From positions 124,001 through 188,000 of the forward strand of contig NZ_CP020867.1 in the NCBI RefSeq assembly GCF_002104335.1: a DNA stretch of 64,000 nt. The letters run 5' to 3'. Every line of letters starts with the position of its first letter. The first letter of the stretch is position 1. The notes beneath the pieces are model-generated. The model was given only the letters and a program-made list of their open reading frames with translations. It searched no databases and was not told the origin of the DNA. The translations under genes were made by a program, and so were the position numbers. The stretch comes from Campylobacter cuniculorum DSM 23162 = LMG 24588. Its GTDB lineage: Bacteria; Campylobacterota; Campylobacteria; Campylobacterales; Campylobacteraceae. Shown in pieces: positions 17,458-26,637 of this stretch.

Positions 17458-17557
17458 TAATATTTGAGAAAATAGAATGTCAAAATCTATTAGATTGTTT
17501 ATTTTTTACCTTGATTGAGATTTTCGTTGTTAATTTCTTTATCCTTTACCATAAATC

Positions 17558-17719
17558 TCACTGCCTATATTTTGTCCTATGCCCTTTGCCATCTTTTTTA
17601 AACAGAGCAATCAAATCTCCTACATAGTTTTCATCATTACTATCTCCGAGCCATTCCCAAGTTTTAACATTTCTAGCAAACCACTCGCAATGTTTTAATC
17701 CTTTTGAATTTTTTAAAGA
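17558..17719 (-). pseudogene. Coding relic of an unrecognised gene
   Basis: On the minus strand 17719–17558 is open and encodes a clearly protein-like stretch (contains KHCEWFARNVKTWEWLGD and GDLIALFKKDGKGHRTKYRQ) ending at TGA 17558–17560, with no start codon and stops upstream. It looks like the surviving 3' end of a gene. The family is not recognised. The flanks 17458–17557 and 17720–17986 are AT-rich and I see nothing coding in them. Confidence 0.35.
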
Positions 17720-17986
17720 TTTTATATTAAATAAGCTTTACAATGTATAAAATAAAATGATTGAATGGATTAAATATTATAAAACAAATTATTTATTATT
17801 TTAAGATAAAATGCACCGAAAACCTAAAATTTTCTTATCACAATGAAATGAATTTTTCTCAATTTAGAATGATTTTGAAAATTTAATTTGCCCTAATGAA
17901 ATCAATTCCTTGCCCTGTCTTATAATTTTATTTTTAATTTTTGTAAATCAATCAAGTTTAAAAAATATAAAATAGAATTGAGTGAT

Positions 17987-18916
17987 TCATAAATTTTCTA
18001 AATCCATTAAAATGAATTTCATAAAATTCTCACTATCATTAGGACAAGCAATCACTTTATAATCTTTTTGTGCAATCTTTCTGTATTCAATTTCAAGTTC
18101 AAAAACACTTTCTGAACAATCAATGCAAAAAGAAATAGGATAAATCAAAGCTTCATTTTTTAAATTCGCCAAAATATTTCCCGTATGAGGCTCAAGCCAT
18201 TTCACAGGACCGAGCCTAGATTGATAAGAAAGTATGAATTCATCAAAATTATCTTTGAGCTTTTCTTTTAAAATTTCTGTATGTTCTACAACATGTTTTT
18301 CATACAAATCGCCTTTTTTGATAAGGGAAATTGGCAAAGAATGTGCTGAAAAAATCAAGGTTTTAGCCACGGTGAATTTTTGCTTAGCCTTAAGAATATC
18401 ATCAACAAGCATTTGGTTATAAAATTGATGTTTGTAAAATACCTCTACGATTTTAAGTTCAGCCTTGCAATTTAATTGTGCGATTTCTTTTTTTAAAACC
18501 TCAACAGATGAGCCTACTGTGGTTTGAGAATGATGAGGATAAAGTGGAAAAAGCACGATTTCATCATTTTGAGTGAGTTTATATTTTTGCAAAACTTCTT
18601 TAGCAAAAGGCGAGACATATAAATTCACAAAATCAAATTTCCATTCTTTTTTTGTGCTTGAATTTTCGCATTTTAAATTAAGTTTTTGACAAAGACTTAA
18701 AGTCAGCTCATTTAAGGGCGATTTCCCGCCAATTTGTCTATAATTTTCTTGCATAGTTTTAAGTCTCAATTGAGAAATAATTCCCGCAACCATCTTTCTT
18801 AAAAAAGCGTTTTTAATGCCTAAAATATAAGGGTCATTAAACATATTTTTTAAAAAAACTTCACATTCTTCTAAAGAACTTGCCCCGCCCATATTTAAAA
18901 ACAAAACAAGTCTCAT
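17987..18916 (-). CDS. hemH: Ferrochelatase HemH
   Basis: Inserts ferrous iron into protoporphyrin IX in the last step of protoheme synthesis. A longer frame extends to 18964, but the Met at 18916 (MRLVLFLNMGG) is the right start: it matches the family N terminus and gives a 4-nt overlap with the upstream oxidoreductase stop (18913). 309 residues, normal for this group. Visible hallmarks: 'GGKSPLNELT', 'LFPLYPHHSQTTVGSS' with the product-binding region, the catalytic His in 'IFSAHSLPISLI', and 'SYQSRLGPVKWLEP' near the C terminus. Last gene of a three-gene minus-strand operon (aminotransferase, oxidoreductase, hemH), the order known from C. jejuni. Confidence 0.95.
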   Translation of the reverse strand: MRLVLFLNMGGASSLEECEVFLKNMFNDPYILGIKNAFLRKMVAGIISQLRLKTMQENYRQIGGKSPLNELTLSLCQKLNLKCENSSTKKEWKFDFVNLYVSPFAKEVLQKYKLTQNDEIVLFPLYPHHSQTTVGSSVEVLKKEIAQLNCKAELKIVEVFYKHQFYNQMLVDDILKAKQKFTVAKTLIFSAHSLPISLIKKGDLYEKHVVEHTEILKEKLKDNFDEFILSYQSRLGPVKWLEPHTGNILANLKNEALIYPISFCIDCSESVFELEIEYRKIAQKDYKVIACPNDSENFMKFILMDLENL

Positions 18917-19773
18917 TCGCACCTTTCTAAAAGCTCTTGCACTGCATAAGCATCTTCGATACAAGCCAAATCATTCTGTTGAGACAAAGCTAAATCAAAT
19001 AAGGCATTATGCTCCGAAAAAAGCGGAGAATTCAAGCTGATCATTTGCAATTCCTTTCCGTCTTTTTTAAGGCTAAATTCATTTAAATCGGCTTCAAAAA
19101 AGTGGTTTTGAGTGATGAGATGAATTTTTCTAAGCTTTTGAGAGCTATTCCAGCTTTGATGCACACAAGCGATGAAATTTTCACACTCACAAGCAAGTAT
19201 GCTTTCACTTTCTCTGTGCTTATTTTGAGTGCTCTTTTTTAAAATTTCTGCTTTTGTGATTCTTTGCTTACTTAAAAAATAAAGCAAATCCAAATCATGA
19301 ACTGCTAAATCTTGCAAGACTCCAATATCAAGAATGCGAGTGGGGTAAGGCGAGTATCTTTGTATATTGATGCTAATGATTTTTTCGTTTTTTAATTCTT
19401 GTTTTAAGGTCAAAACGGCGGGATTAAATCTCTCGCAAAAACCGATTGCAATATTATTTTGATAAGAAATTGCGAGTTTTTGAATCTCTTCAATCTCTTT
19501 TAAATTTATAGCTAAAGGTTTTTCAATCAATAAAGTTTTAACTTGACCAAAAAGCTTTTTTGCTAATTCTAAATGCGTATTTGTAGGAGTTGCAATGATA
19601 ACGCAATCATTATTTTGAGCTAAAAATTCATCTAAATTTTGAAAAAAAGGAGCGTGAGAATTTAAGTTTTGATTCAAATCAAAAAGAGCATTGATAGTAA
19701 ATTTTGGATTTTTAGAGAGTTCTTTGAGATGATTTTGTCCCATTTTTCCAAGTCCGATTATACCAATTTTCAT
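18913..19773 (-). CDS. Gfo/Idh/MocA-family NAD(P)-dependent oxidoreductase
   Basis: Start set at 19773 (MKIGIIGLGKMGQNH), preceded by AGGA; the frame extends 10 codons further up but overlaps the previous gene. 286 residues. The Rossmann motif GLGKMG lies at residues 7–12, 'CVIIATPTNTH' near 57–67, and the family's EKP at 84–86. The C-terminal half carries the 'DLAVHDLDLLYFL' segment. Such enzymes act on sugars or nucleotide sugars. Coupling with a DegT-type aminotransferase suggests amino-sugar synthesis, which is an inference, since the substrate cannot be read from sequence. Confidence 0.85.
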   Translation of the reverse strand: MKIGIIGLGKMGQNHLKELSKNPKFTINALFDLNQNLNSHAPFFQNLDEFLAQNNDCVIIATPTNTHLELAKKLFGQVKTLLIEKPLAINLKEIEEIQKLAISYQNNIAIGFCERFNPAVLTLKQELKNEKIISINIQRYSPYPTRILDIGVLQDLAVHDLDLLYFLSKQRITKAEILKKSTQNKHRESESILACECENFIACVHQSWNSSQKLRKIHLITQNHFFEADLNEFSLKKDGKELQMISLNSPLFSEHNALFDLALSQQNDLACIEDAYAVQELLERCE

Positions 19774-19780
19774 TTTTTTC

Positions 19781-20857
19781 CTAAAATTTTGCAAAAATTT
19801 CAATCACTCTTGCTTGTTCATCTTCACTTAAAAATGCAGAAAATGGCAAAGAGAGTATATGTTTGCTTACAAATTCTGTATTTTTAAGAGTTAAATCATT
19901 AAAAGCCTTAAAACAAGTTTGTTTGTGAAGTGGAATCGGATAATGCACAGCATAGGGCACCTTTGCTTTTTCAAAAGCTTCTATCACTTTGGCTCTATTT
20001 TCTACCAAAACGCTATATTGCGCATAAGCACTGATGCAATGTTTTTTAATCTCAGGAACCTTGCAATTTTTAAGATTTTCATCATAAATTCTAGCGATAA
20101 CTTGTCTTTTTTCAAGCTCTTTTTGAAAATGTTTTAACTTCACATTCAAAATCGCAGCTTGTAAGGTGTCAAGTCTTGCGTTAATGCCTATGAATTCGTG
20201 TTTATAACGTTGAGTTTGTCCGTGATTGAGTAAAATTCTTATTTTTTGAGCCAAATCATCATCATTGACAAAAATCGCTCCGCCGTCTCCATAAGCACCT
20301 AAAGGTTTTGACGGAAAAAAACTCGTGCAAGAAATTTGGGCAATAGAACAAGATTTTCTGCCTTTAAAACTCGCTCCAAAACTTTGAGCCCCGTCTTCGA
20401 TGAGAATGATTTGATTTTCTTCACAAAGTTGATTTAAACTTTCTAAATCACTCATTTGTCCAAACATACTCACCGCTATGACCGCTTTAGTTTTTGGGGT
20501 GATGGCTTTTTTAACATTTTCAAAATTTAAGTTAAAATCTTGAGTATTTATATCGACAAAAACAGGTTTTAAACCATTTAAAACCACCATTTCAGCCGTT
20601 GCAATGAAAGTAAAACTTGGCACAATAACCTCATCTTTTTCATCTTCTTTTAAGGCTTTTAAGCTTAAATCCAAAGCACTTGTGCCACTAGAGCAACCAA
20701 TAGCGTGTTTAACGCCGACAAAAGAGGCTAAATTCTTTTCAAATTCTTCTAATTGACTCCCACCTATGAATGAAGAATTTTCTAAAATATTAAAAATTTC
20801 TGTATCAATTTCTTGTTTGTAAGCGTGATATTGTGCCAAAAGATTAATAAATTTCAT
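19781..20857 (-). CDS. DegT/DnrJ/EryC1/StrS PLP-dependent sugar aminotransferase
   Basis: 358 residues. 'SSGTSALDLSLKAL' (56–69) binds the cofactor phosphate, D155 in 'ILIEDGAQSFGA' contacts the pyridine nitrogen, and K184 in 'SFFPSKPLGAYGDGGA' is the Schiff-base lysine. These enzymes transaminate keto-sugar nucleotides. It leads the operon, with the oxidoreductase 8 nt downstream and hemH last. A TATAAT on the minus strand (complement of 20888–20893) lies about 30 nt before the ATG. Substrate unknown; it may feed a glycan or lipo-oligosaccharide sugar. Confidence 0.88.
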   Translation of the reverse strand: MKFINLLAQYHAYKQEIDTEIFNILENSSFIGGSQLEEFEKNLASFVGVKHAIGCSSGTSALDLSLKALKEDEKDEVIVPSFTFIATAEMVVLNGLKPVFVDINTQDFNLNFENVKKAITPKTKAVIAVSMFGQMSDLESLNQLCEENQIILIEDGAQSFGASFKGRKSCSIAQISCTSFFPSKPLGAYGDGGAIFVNDDDLAQKIRILLNHGQTQRYKHEFIGINARLDTLQAAILNVKLKHFQKELEKRQVIARIYDENLKNCKVPEIKKHCISAYAQYSVLVENRAKVIEAFEKAKVPYAVHYPIPLHKQTCFKAFNDLTLKNTEFVSKHILSLPFSAFLSEDEQARVIEIFAKF

Positions 20858-20887
20858 TTAAGAGCCTTATAAAAATTTAAAAGCGTA

Positions 20888-20931
20888 ATTATAGTTTAGT
20901 TTTACTTAATTTAAAGTAATTTTGGTATCAT
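20888..20931. promoter_or_regulatory. Divergent promoters for the aminotransferase operon and alaS
   Basis: The 107-bp gap between two divergent genes holds a minus-strand TATAAT (complement of 20888–20893) for the aminotransferase operon and a plus-strand TATCAT (20926–20931) for alaS, each a sensible distance from its gene (about 30 nt). Confidence 0.5.
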
Positions 20932-20964
20932 ACAAAATTAATTAAAAATCTTAGGAAATTTGAT

Positions 20965-23505
20965 ATGGATATTAGAAGTGAATTTTTAAATTTTTTTAAG
21001 TCAAAAGGGCATGAAATCACTCCTTCAAGCCCTTTAGTACCCGATGATTCAAGTTTGCTTTTTACAAATGCTGGAATGGTGCCTTTTAAAAGTATATTTA
21101 CAGGAGAAATTCCAGTGCCTAAGCCTCCGAGAAAAACGAGCTGTCAAACTTGCATTCGTGCCGGAGGAAAACATAATGATTTAGACAATGTCGGTTACAC
21201 AGCAAGACATCATACTTTTTTTGAAATGTTAGGAAATTTCAGCTTTGGGGATTATTTTAAAAAAGATGCCATTGCTTATGCGTGGGAATTTGTAACTGAA
21301 ATTTTGAAATTTCCAAAAGACAGACTTTATGTTACCATTCATACTGATGATGATGAAGCTTTTGAACTTTGGCAAAAATTCATCAGTAAAGAAAGAATTT
21401 ATAGATTTGGAGATAAGGATAATTTTTGGCAAATGGGCGATACAGGACCTTGCGGACCTTGCAGTGAAATTTTTTATGATCAGGGTGAAGAGCATTTTAA
21501 AGGCGAAGAGGATTATATGGGCGGAGAAGGAGACCGCTTTTTAGAAATTTGGAATTTGGTCTTTATGCAATATGAAAGAAACAGCGATGGAAGTTTAACG
21601 CCTTTACCAAAACCAAGCATTGATACAGGTATGGGACTTGAGAGAATTACAGCGATTAAAGAGGGAAAATTCAGTAATTTTGACAGCTCTTTATTTATGC
21701 CCTTGATTGACACTCTTTCTAAACTTTGTAAAAAAAGCTATGTGTATGAGGAGGGAGCGAGTTTTAGAGTGATAGCTGATCATATTCGTTCAAGTGTTTT
21801 TTTACTCGCTCAAGGTGTGAGTTTTGATAAAGAAGGCAGGGGTTATGTATTGCGTAGAATTTTACGCAGGGCTTTAAGGCATGGATATTTGTTAGGGTTT
21901 AAAGAACCTTTTATGTATAAACTTGTTGATAAGGTTTGTGAGCTTATGGGTGGGCATTATAGCTATCTTAATGAAAAAAAAGAATTTGTTAAAGAGCAAA
22001 TCAAACTTGAAGAAGAGAGATTTTTAAGCACTATTGAAAATGGTATTGAAATTTTTAATGAAGAACTTGCCAAAACGCAAAAGATTTTTAGCGGAGAAGT
22101 TGCCTTTAAACTTTATGATACTTATGGATTTCCTTTGGATTTAACTGCAGATATGTTAAGAGAAAAAGGACTTTTAGTTGATGAGGATAAATTTGATTTT
22201 TTAATGCAAGAGCAAAAAAATCGTGCTAAGGCTTCGTGGAAAGGAAGTGGAGATAAAAATACAAGCGGAGATTTTAAAAATTTACTTGAAAAATTTAAGC
22301 AAAATATTTTTAGTGGCTATGAAAATACTTGTGAAAAAAGTAAAATTCTCGCACTTTTAGATGAGAATTTTAAAGAAATTTCTAAGCTTAAAACCGGACA
22401 AATTGGTTGGATAATGTTAGAATCCACCCCATTTTATGCTACAAGCGGAGGGCAGGTCGGTGATACAGGAAAAATCGGTCAAAGCCCCGTTTTGGATACA
22501 CAAAAATTCTTTAATCTCAATCTTAGTCAGGTTAAAGCCGAAGAAAATTTAGAAAGCGGACAAGTTGTTTTAGCACGTATTGACACAGAAAAAAGACAAC
22601 AAATTGCAAGACACCATTCAGCCACTCATTTGCTTCATTTTGCTCTAAGAAAAATTCTAGGAACTCATATCTCTCAAGCCGGTTCTTTGGTGGAATTTAA
22701 TAAATTAAGATTTGATTTTACTCATCCTAAGGCTTTAAGCAAAGAAGAGCTTGAAAGTATCGAAAATTTAGTCAATGAGATGATTTTAAATTCTCACGAA
22801 GCCAAGCTTGAAATTCTGCCCTTAGATGAGGCTAAAAAAAGCGGTGCAATCGCTTTGTTTAACGAGAAATATCAAGAAAAAGTGCGTGTTTTAACCTTAG
22901 GTGAAAGTAAGGAGCTTTGCGGGGGAACTCATGTTGAAAATACAGCACAAATTGGCAGTTTTTTTATCATCAAAGAAAGTGGGGTGAGTGCTGGGGTAAG
23001 GCGCATTGAAGCGGTTGTTTCTAAGGCGGCTTTAAATTTTAATCAAAAAAATATTGAAGCATTAAATATTCTTAAAGAAGAGCTTAAAACAAATGATTTA
23101 TTAAGCGGGATTAAAAAACTTAAAAACGAGCTTTTAGAGCTTAAAAACGAGCTTAAAAATTCTCATAAAGAAGAACTTCATTCAAAAGAAATCAACGGGA
23201 CTCAAATTTGTGTTCAATGTGTTGATAGGGGCGATATTAAGGCGATGATTGATGAGTTTAAGAATGGGTTTAATCAAGCTGTGGTGCTGTTATTGCAAGT
23301 GAAAAATGGAAAAATCACCCTTGCAGCAGGAGTGAAAAATTGCCCTTTAAAAGCGGGAGAAATCGTTAAAAACGCCGCTCTTATTTTAGGTGGAAATGGA
23401 GGCGGAAGAGATGATTTTGCAACAGCTGGAGGAAAAGATTTAAGCAAGATTGACGAGGCTTTAAAACAAAGTTTAATTTCTATAGAAAATGGACTTAAAA
23501 ATTAA
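20965..23505 (+). CDS. alaS: Alanyl-tRNA synthetase
   Basis: 846 residues, slightly short of the E. coli enzyme and normal for Campylobacter. Class II core: '[17 protein letters not shown]' N terminus, '[15 protein letters not shown]' motif, and 'GMGLERI'. The editing domain zinc ligands are seen as H551-x3-H555 in '[11 protein letters not shown]' and C652 with H656 in 'CGGTH'. A C-terminal C-Ala/DHHA1 region ends '[15 protein letters not shown]'. It charges tRNA-Ala and hydrolyses mischarged Ser/Gly. The stop overlaps the maf start by one base (TAATG), so the two are coupled. Confidence 0.98.
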   Translation: MDIRSEFLNFFKSKGHEITPSSPLVPDDSSLLFTNAGMVPFKSIFTGEIPVPKPPRKTSCQTCIRAGGKHNDLDNVGYTARHHTFFEMLGNFSFGDYFKKDAIAYAWEFVTEILKFPKDRLYVTIHTDDDEAFELWQKFISKERIYRFGDKDNFWQMGDTGPCGPCSEIFYDQGEEHFKGEEDYMGGEGDRFLEIWNLVFMQYERNSDGSLTPLPKPSIDTGMGLERITAIKEGKFSNFDSSLFMPLIDTLSKLCKKSYVYEEGASFRVIADHIRSSVFLLAQGVSFDKEGRGYVLRRILRRALRHGYLLGFKEPFMYKLVDKVCELMGGHYSYLNEKKEFVKEQIKLEEERFLSTIENGIEIFNEELAKTQKIFSGEVAFKLYDTYGFPLDLTADMLREKGLLVDEDKFDFLMQEQKNRAKASWKGSGDKNTSGDFKNLLEKFKQNIFSGYENTCEKSKILALLDENFKEISKLKTGQIGWIMLESTPFYATSGGQVGDTGKIGQSPVLDTQKFFNLNLSQVKAEENLESGQVVLARIDTEKRQQIARHHSATHLLHFALRKILGTHISQAGSLVEFNKLRFDFTHPKALSKEELESIENLVNEMILNSHEAKLEILPLDEAKKSGAIALFNEKYQEKVRVLTLGESKELCGGTHVENTAQIGSFFIIKESGVSAGVRRIEAVVSKAALNFNQKNIEALNILKEELKTNDLLSGIKKLKNELLELKNELKNSHKEELHSKEINGTQICVQCVDRGDIKAMIDEFKNGFNQAVVLLLQVKNGKITLAAGVKNCPLKAGEIVKNAALILGGNGGGRDDFATAGGKDLSKIDEALKQSLISIENGLKN

Positions 23506-24056
23506 TGCTCTATCTGATTTCAAGCTCTTCTTCTCGTGCAAATTTGCTTCAAAACGCAAGATTAGCTTTTAAGCAAATCAAATTTGATTTTGATGAAAAT
23601 TTTGATAAAAATATCCCTGCAAGTCTTTATGTGCAAAGAGTGGTGTTAGAAAAAGAGAGACAATTTTGCGAAAAAATGAGCCTTGATTTTAAGGATAAAA
23701 CTCTTCTTTTTGCTGATAGCATAGTGTGTGTGAAAGAACAAATTCTCACTAAGGCAAGGAATAAAGAAGAAGCTTATAAAATGCTTGATTTACAAAGCAA
23801 TCAAAGTGTGAATATTTTGAGTGCTTTTATCTTAAAGAGCCCTCAAAAACAGATTTTTTCCCTTTCTAAAACCACGCTTTTTTTTAAAGAATTTGAGCCT
23901 AAAGATGTAGAAAATTATGTAGAAAATGATTTTTATAAGGGTAAAGCAGGAGCAATTTCTTGTGAGAGCTTTCATAAGAAATACATTATCAATCGTATAG
24001 GGAATTTAGACACTGCTTTGGGGCTTGATACCTTAACTTTAAAGGCTTATTTATGA
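23505..24056 (+). CDS. maf: Maf-family nucleotide pyrophosphatase
   Basis: 183 residues. The N-terminal 'LISSSSSRANLLQNARL' is the substrate-binding loop of Maf proteins, 'LLFADSIVC' (around residue 68–76) holds the catalytic Asp, and 'YKGKAGAISCES' resembles the family's 'DKAGGYGIQG' region. Maf proteins hydrolyse non-canonical or modified nucleoside triphosphates. It is sandwiched between alaS and pbpA with a 1-nt and a 4-nt overlap, as in C. jejuni. Substrate preference cannot be told. Confidence 0.9.
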   Translation: MLYLISSSSSRANLLQNARLAFKQIKFDFDENFDKNIPASLYVQRVVLEKERQFCEKMSLDFKDKTLLFADSIVCVKEQILTKARNKEEAYKMLDLQSNQSVNILSAFILKSPQKQIFSLSKTTLFFKEFEPKDVENYVENDFYKGKAGAISCESFHKKYIINRIGNLDTALGLDTLTLKAYL

Positions 24057-25984
24057 GAATTTTGACTTATATTTTTTCTTTTTTTCTTCTTATTATCGTT
24101 GCTGGAGCGATTTATGCGACTTATCTTTTTACACTCGCAGATGATAAGGGATATACTTTTAAAGAATACAAACCTCCTCTAACCACACAAATTTTCGACA
24201 TCAACGGCAAACTCATTGCTAATATCTTTGAACAACACCGCTTTTATGCAAATTACAATGAATTTCCGCCGCGGTTGATTGAAGCTTTGATTGCGATTGA
24301 AGATACAAGTTTTTTTGAGCATAATGGAGTGAATATTGATGCGATTTTCAGAGCTGTGATTAAAATCATTAAAAGTGGTGGAAAAACAATGGAAGGAGCT
24401 TCAACTCTCACACAGCAATTTATCAAAAACACCGAACTCACGCCCGAAAAAACCTTAGAAAGAAAGATACGCGAAGCTCTACTTGCTTATAAAATGGAGA
24501 CATTTTTAAGCAAAGAAGAAATTTTAGAAAGATATTTGAATTTTATTTTTTTTGGACATGGATATTATGGGATTAAAACAGCGGCACAAGGGTATTTTCA
24601 TAAAAATTTAAATGAACTCACTCTTAAAGAAATAGCTATGCTTGTAGGTATGCCAAAAGCACCAAGCAGTTATGATCCGACTAAACATTTAGACCTTTCA
24701 GTTTCACGAGCAAATAATGTCATTCAAAGACTTTATAGTTTAGGCTGGATTTCAAAAAACGAATACGACGAAGCCCTTAACGAAATTCCAACGATTTACG
24801 ATGATACGCTCACTCAAAATATGGCACCTTATGTTGTTGATGAGGTGATAAAACAACTAAGCCCCAATTTCAAAGACCTTAAAACCGGAGGCTATAAAAT
24901 CACACTCAATATAGATTTAGATGTGCAAGAAATGGCAAGAAAAGCTTTGCAATTTGGTTATGATGAAATTGTTAAAAGAGACAAGGATGCAAATTTAAGC
25001 ACTTTAAATGGGGCTATAGTTGTAGTCAATCATCAAAGCGGAGGGGTTTTGGCTTTGGTGGGCGGGGTGGATTATGAAAAGAGCAATTATAATCGTGCTA
25101 CTCAAAGTACAAGACAGCCCGGAAGCTCATTTAAGCCTTTTATTTATCAAGTTGCTATCAATTTAGGATATTCTCCTATGAGTGAAGTGGCGGATATTTC
25201 AAGGATTTTTGAAGGCGGTGCAGGAAATAACGAGGATTGGAAACCTAAAAATTATGGAGGAAATTTTGAAGGCATTATCACTCTAAAACAAGCATTGACA
25301 GCTTCAAGGAATCTTGCAACAATCAATTTGGCTTTGGATATAGGAATTGATGTTATATACTCAAAATTATTACAGATGGGTTTTAAAGATATTCATCCGG
25401 ATTTGTCTTTAGTGCTTGGAAGTTTTGGCATTTCACCCTTAGAATTTTCTAAATTTTATACAATGTTTGGAAACAATGGGGTGATAAAAGAGCCGCAAAT
25501 CATCAGAGAAATAGCAGATAAAGAGGGTAAAATTTTACTTGAATTTCCTTCTAAAGAATATAGAGTGAGCGAAGAGGGACAAAGTTTTTTAGTGCTTGAT
25601 ATGATGAGAAATGTTGTTGAGCACGGCACAGGACGCAATGCAAGAGTTAATGATATAGAAATTGCGGGGAAAACCGGCACAACCAATAAAAGCGTCGATG
25701 CTTGGTTTTGTGGAATCACGCCTGAAATTGAAGCCTTAATTTGGTTTGGCAATGATAATAACAAACCGATGAAATCCACCGAAGGCGGAGCAAGGACAGC
25801 TGCACCTGTATTTAGGGAATTTTTAACTCAATATTTAGAAAAATTTCCAGATACTACAAGAAAATTTAACATTCCAAGCGATGTGAGAAAGGGCTTATAC
25901 AAGGGTAAAAGCGAATACTACACACCTAAATCTCCGCTTCCAAGAATGAATGCGAAATTTAATGAAAGTGAAATTTTGTTTTAA
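24053..25984 (+). CDS. pbpA: Class A penicillin-binding protein (PBP1A)
   Basis: 643 residues, bifunctional peptidoglycan synthase in the inner membrane. A membrane anchor at ~8–26 is followed by the GT51 glycosyltransferase domain with E83 in 'EDTSFFEHNGVNIDAI' and 'EGASTLTQQFIKN' (114–126). The transpeptidase domain has the SxxK serine S358/K361 in 'QPGSSFKPF', SRN at 418–420 and KTGT at 540–543. All catalytic motifs are intact. Start overlaps maf by 4 nt. Last gene of the alaS–maf–pbpA operon; the conserved gene order ends here and a variable pocket begins. Confidence 0.96.
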   Translation: MRILTYIFSFFLLIIVAGAIYATYLFTLADDKGYTFKEYKPPLTTQIFDINGKLIANIFEQHRFYANYNEFPPRLIEALIAIEDTSFFEHNGVNIDAIFRAVIKIIKSGGKTMEGASTLTQQFIKNTELTPEKTLERKIREALLAYKMETFLSKEEILERYLNFIFFGHGYYGIKTAAQGYFHKNLNELTLKEIAMLVGMPKAPSSYDPTKHLDLSVSRANNVIQRLYSLGWISKNEYDEALNEIPTIYDDTLTQNMAPYVVDEVIKQLSPNFKDLKTGGYKITLNIDLDVQEMARKALQFGYDEIVKRDKDANLSTLNGAIVVVNHQSGGVLALVGGVDYEKSNYNRATQSTRQPGSSFKPFIYQVAINLGYSPMSEVADISRIFEGGAGNNEDWKPKNYGGNFEGIITLKQALTASRNLATINLALDIGIDVIYSKLLQMGFKDIHPDLSLVLGSFGISPLEFSKFYTMFGNNGVIKEPQIIREIADKEGKILLEFPSKEYRVSEEGQSFLVLDMMRNVVEHGTGRNARVNDIEIAGKTGTTNKSVDAWFCGITPEIEALIWFGNDNNKPMKSTEGGARTAAPVFREFLTQYLEKFPDTTRKFNIPSDVRKGLYKGKSEYYTPKSPLPRMNAKFNESEILF

Positions 25985-26637
25985 GCTTTTTTAAAGCAAT
26001 TTCTAGCTCTATTTTAAATTTTGCTTTTTTAGGCTTTAAACCCTTTTTGGTTTATTTCTATTCTTGCTTTTAATTTTATCTCTTTGCTCTTTTTAAAATG
26101 ATATATTTTCAATTTCTTTTTAATCTTGTTTTGTATTTTTACCCCCCCCCCCTTTTTTTAAACACAATCAAATTCTTAATATGAGAGTCTTTGCAATATC
26201 CTAAAATTAAGCATAAAGACTGATAGTTGTCTTTTTAACTGCTTGAAGCTTTTCTATCACCCCCCCCCCATTCTATAAAATCAATAAAAAAATTTCATAA
26301 AATATCTTCTTTATTTAATCCCTTGCATTTGTTTTTTTTTTTTTGATACAATAAGCTTTTTGTTTTTATTAAAATCTTTTTCATCAAGATGCTTTAAGGC
26401 TTAAACATTCATTGAAAAGATGAAAGGACTTAAGTATGCATAGCTTTGTAAAAGCAAAGACTAAAGATAAAAGCTTTTTTAAAAATAAAGACTCATCATC
26501 CCTGTAGGGCTAAAGATAAGAGCTTTGTGTATTTTGCTAAGGGATGAAGCAATTTCAATCAACAAAGTCTATGAAAGCTTCATTAAAAAGATGAAAAGAA
26601 TTTAAAAACAAAACACATTATTATATAAAGGATGAAA
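25985..26637. other. Non-coding region with C11 and C10 tracts upstream of a phase-variable gene
   Basis: No convincing long gene. It contains C11 at 26142–26152 and C10 at 26260–26269, much longer than expected by chance in such AT-rich DNA. On the minus strand the second tract reads into NGGGVIEKLQAVKK before a stop, faintly like the G-tract part of the DUF2972-type repeats, so these may be relics of other copies. A 23-codon frame begins at 26435 (MHSFVKAKTKDKS) after AGGA, possibly a leader peptide. The tail just after pbpA has a small GCTTT/AAAGC stem. Confidence 0.4.

Noticed and set aside
18917-18964. Longer N terminus for ferrochelatase
   Set aside because: MYRRCLCSARAFRK is not family-like; the Met at 18916 fits homologues and gives a typical 4-nt overlap.
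26435-26506. 23-codon frame before the DUF2972-type gene as a gene
   Set aside because: Only an AGGA upstream supports it; Lys/Ser-rich product in a region of similar words, so noted as possible leader only.
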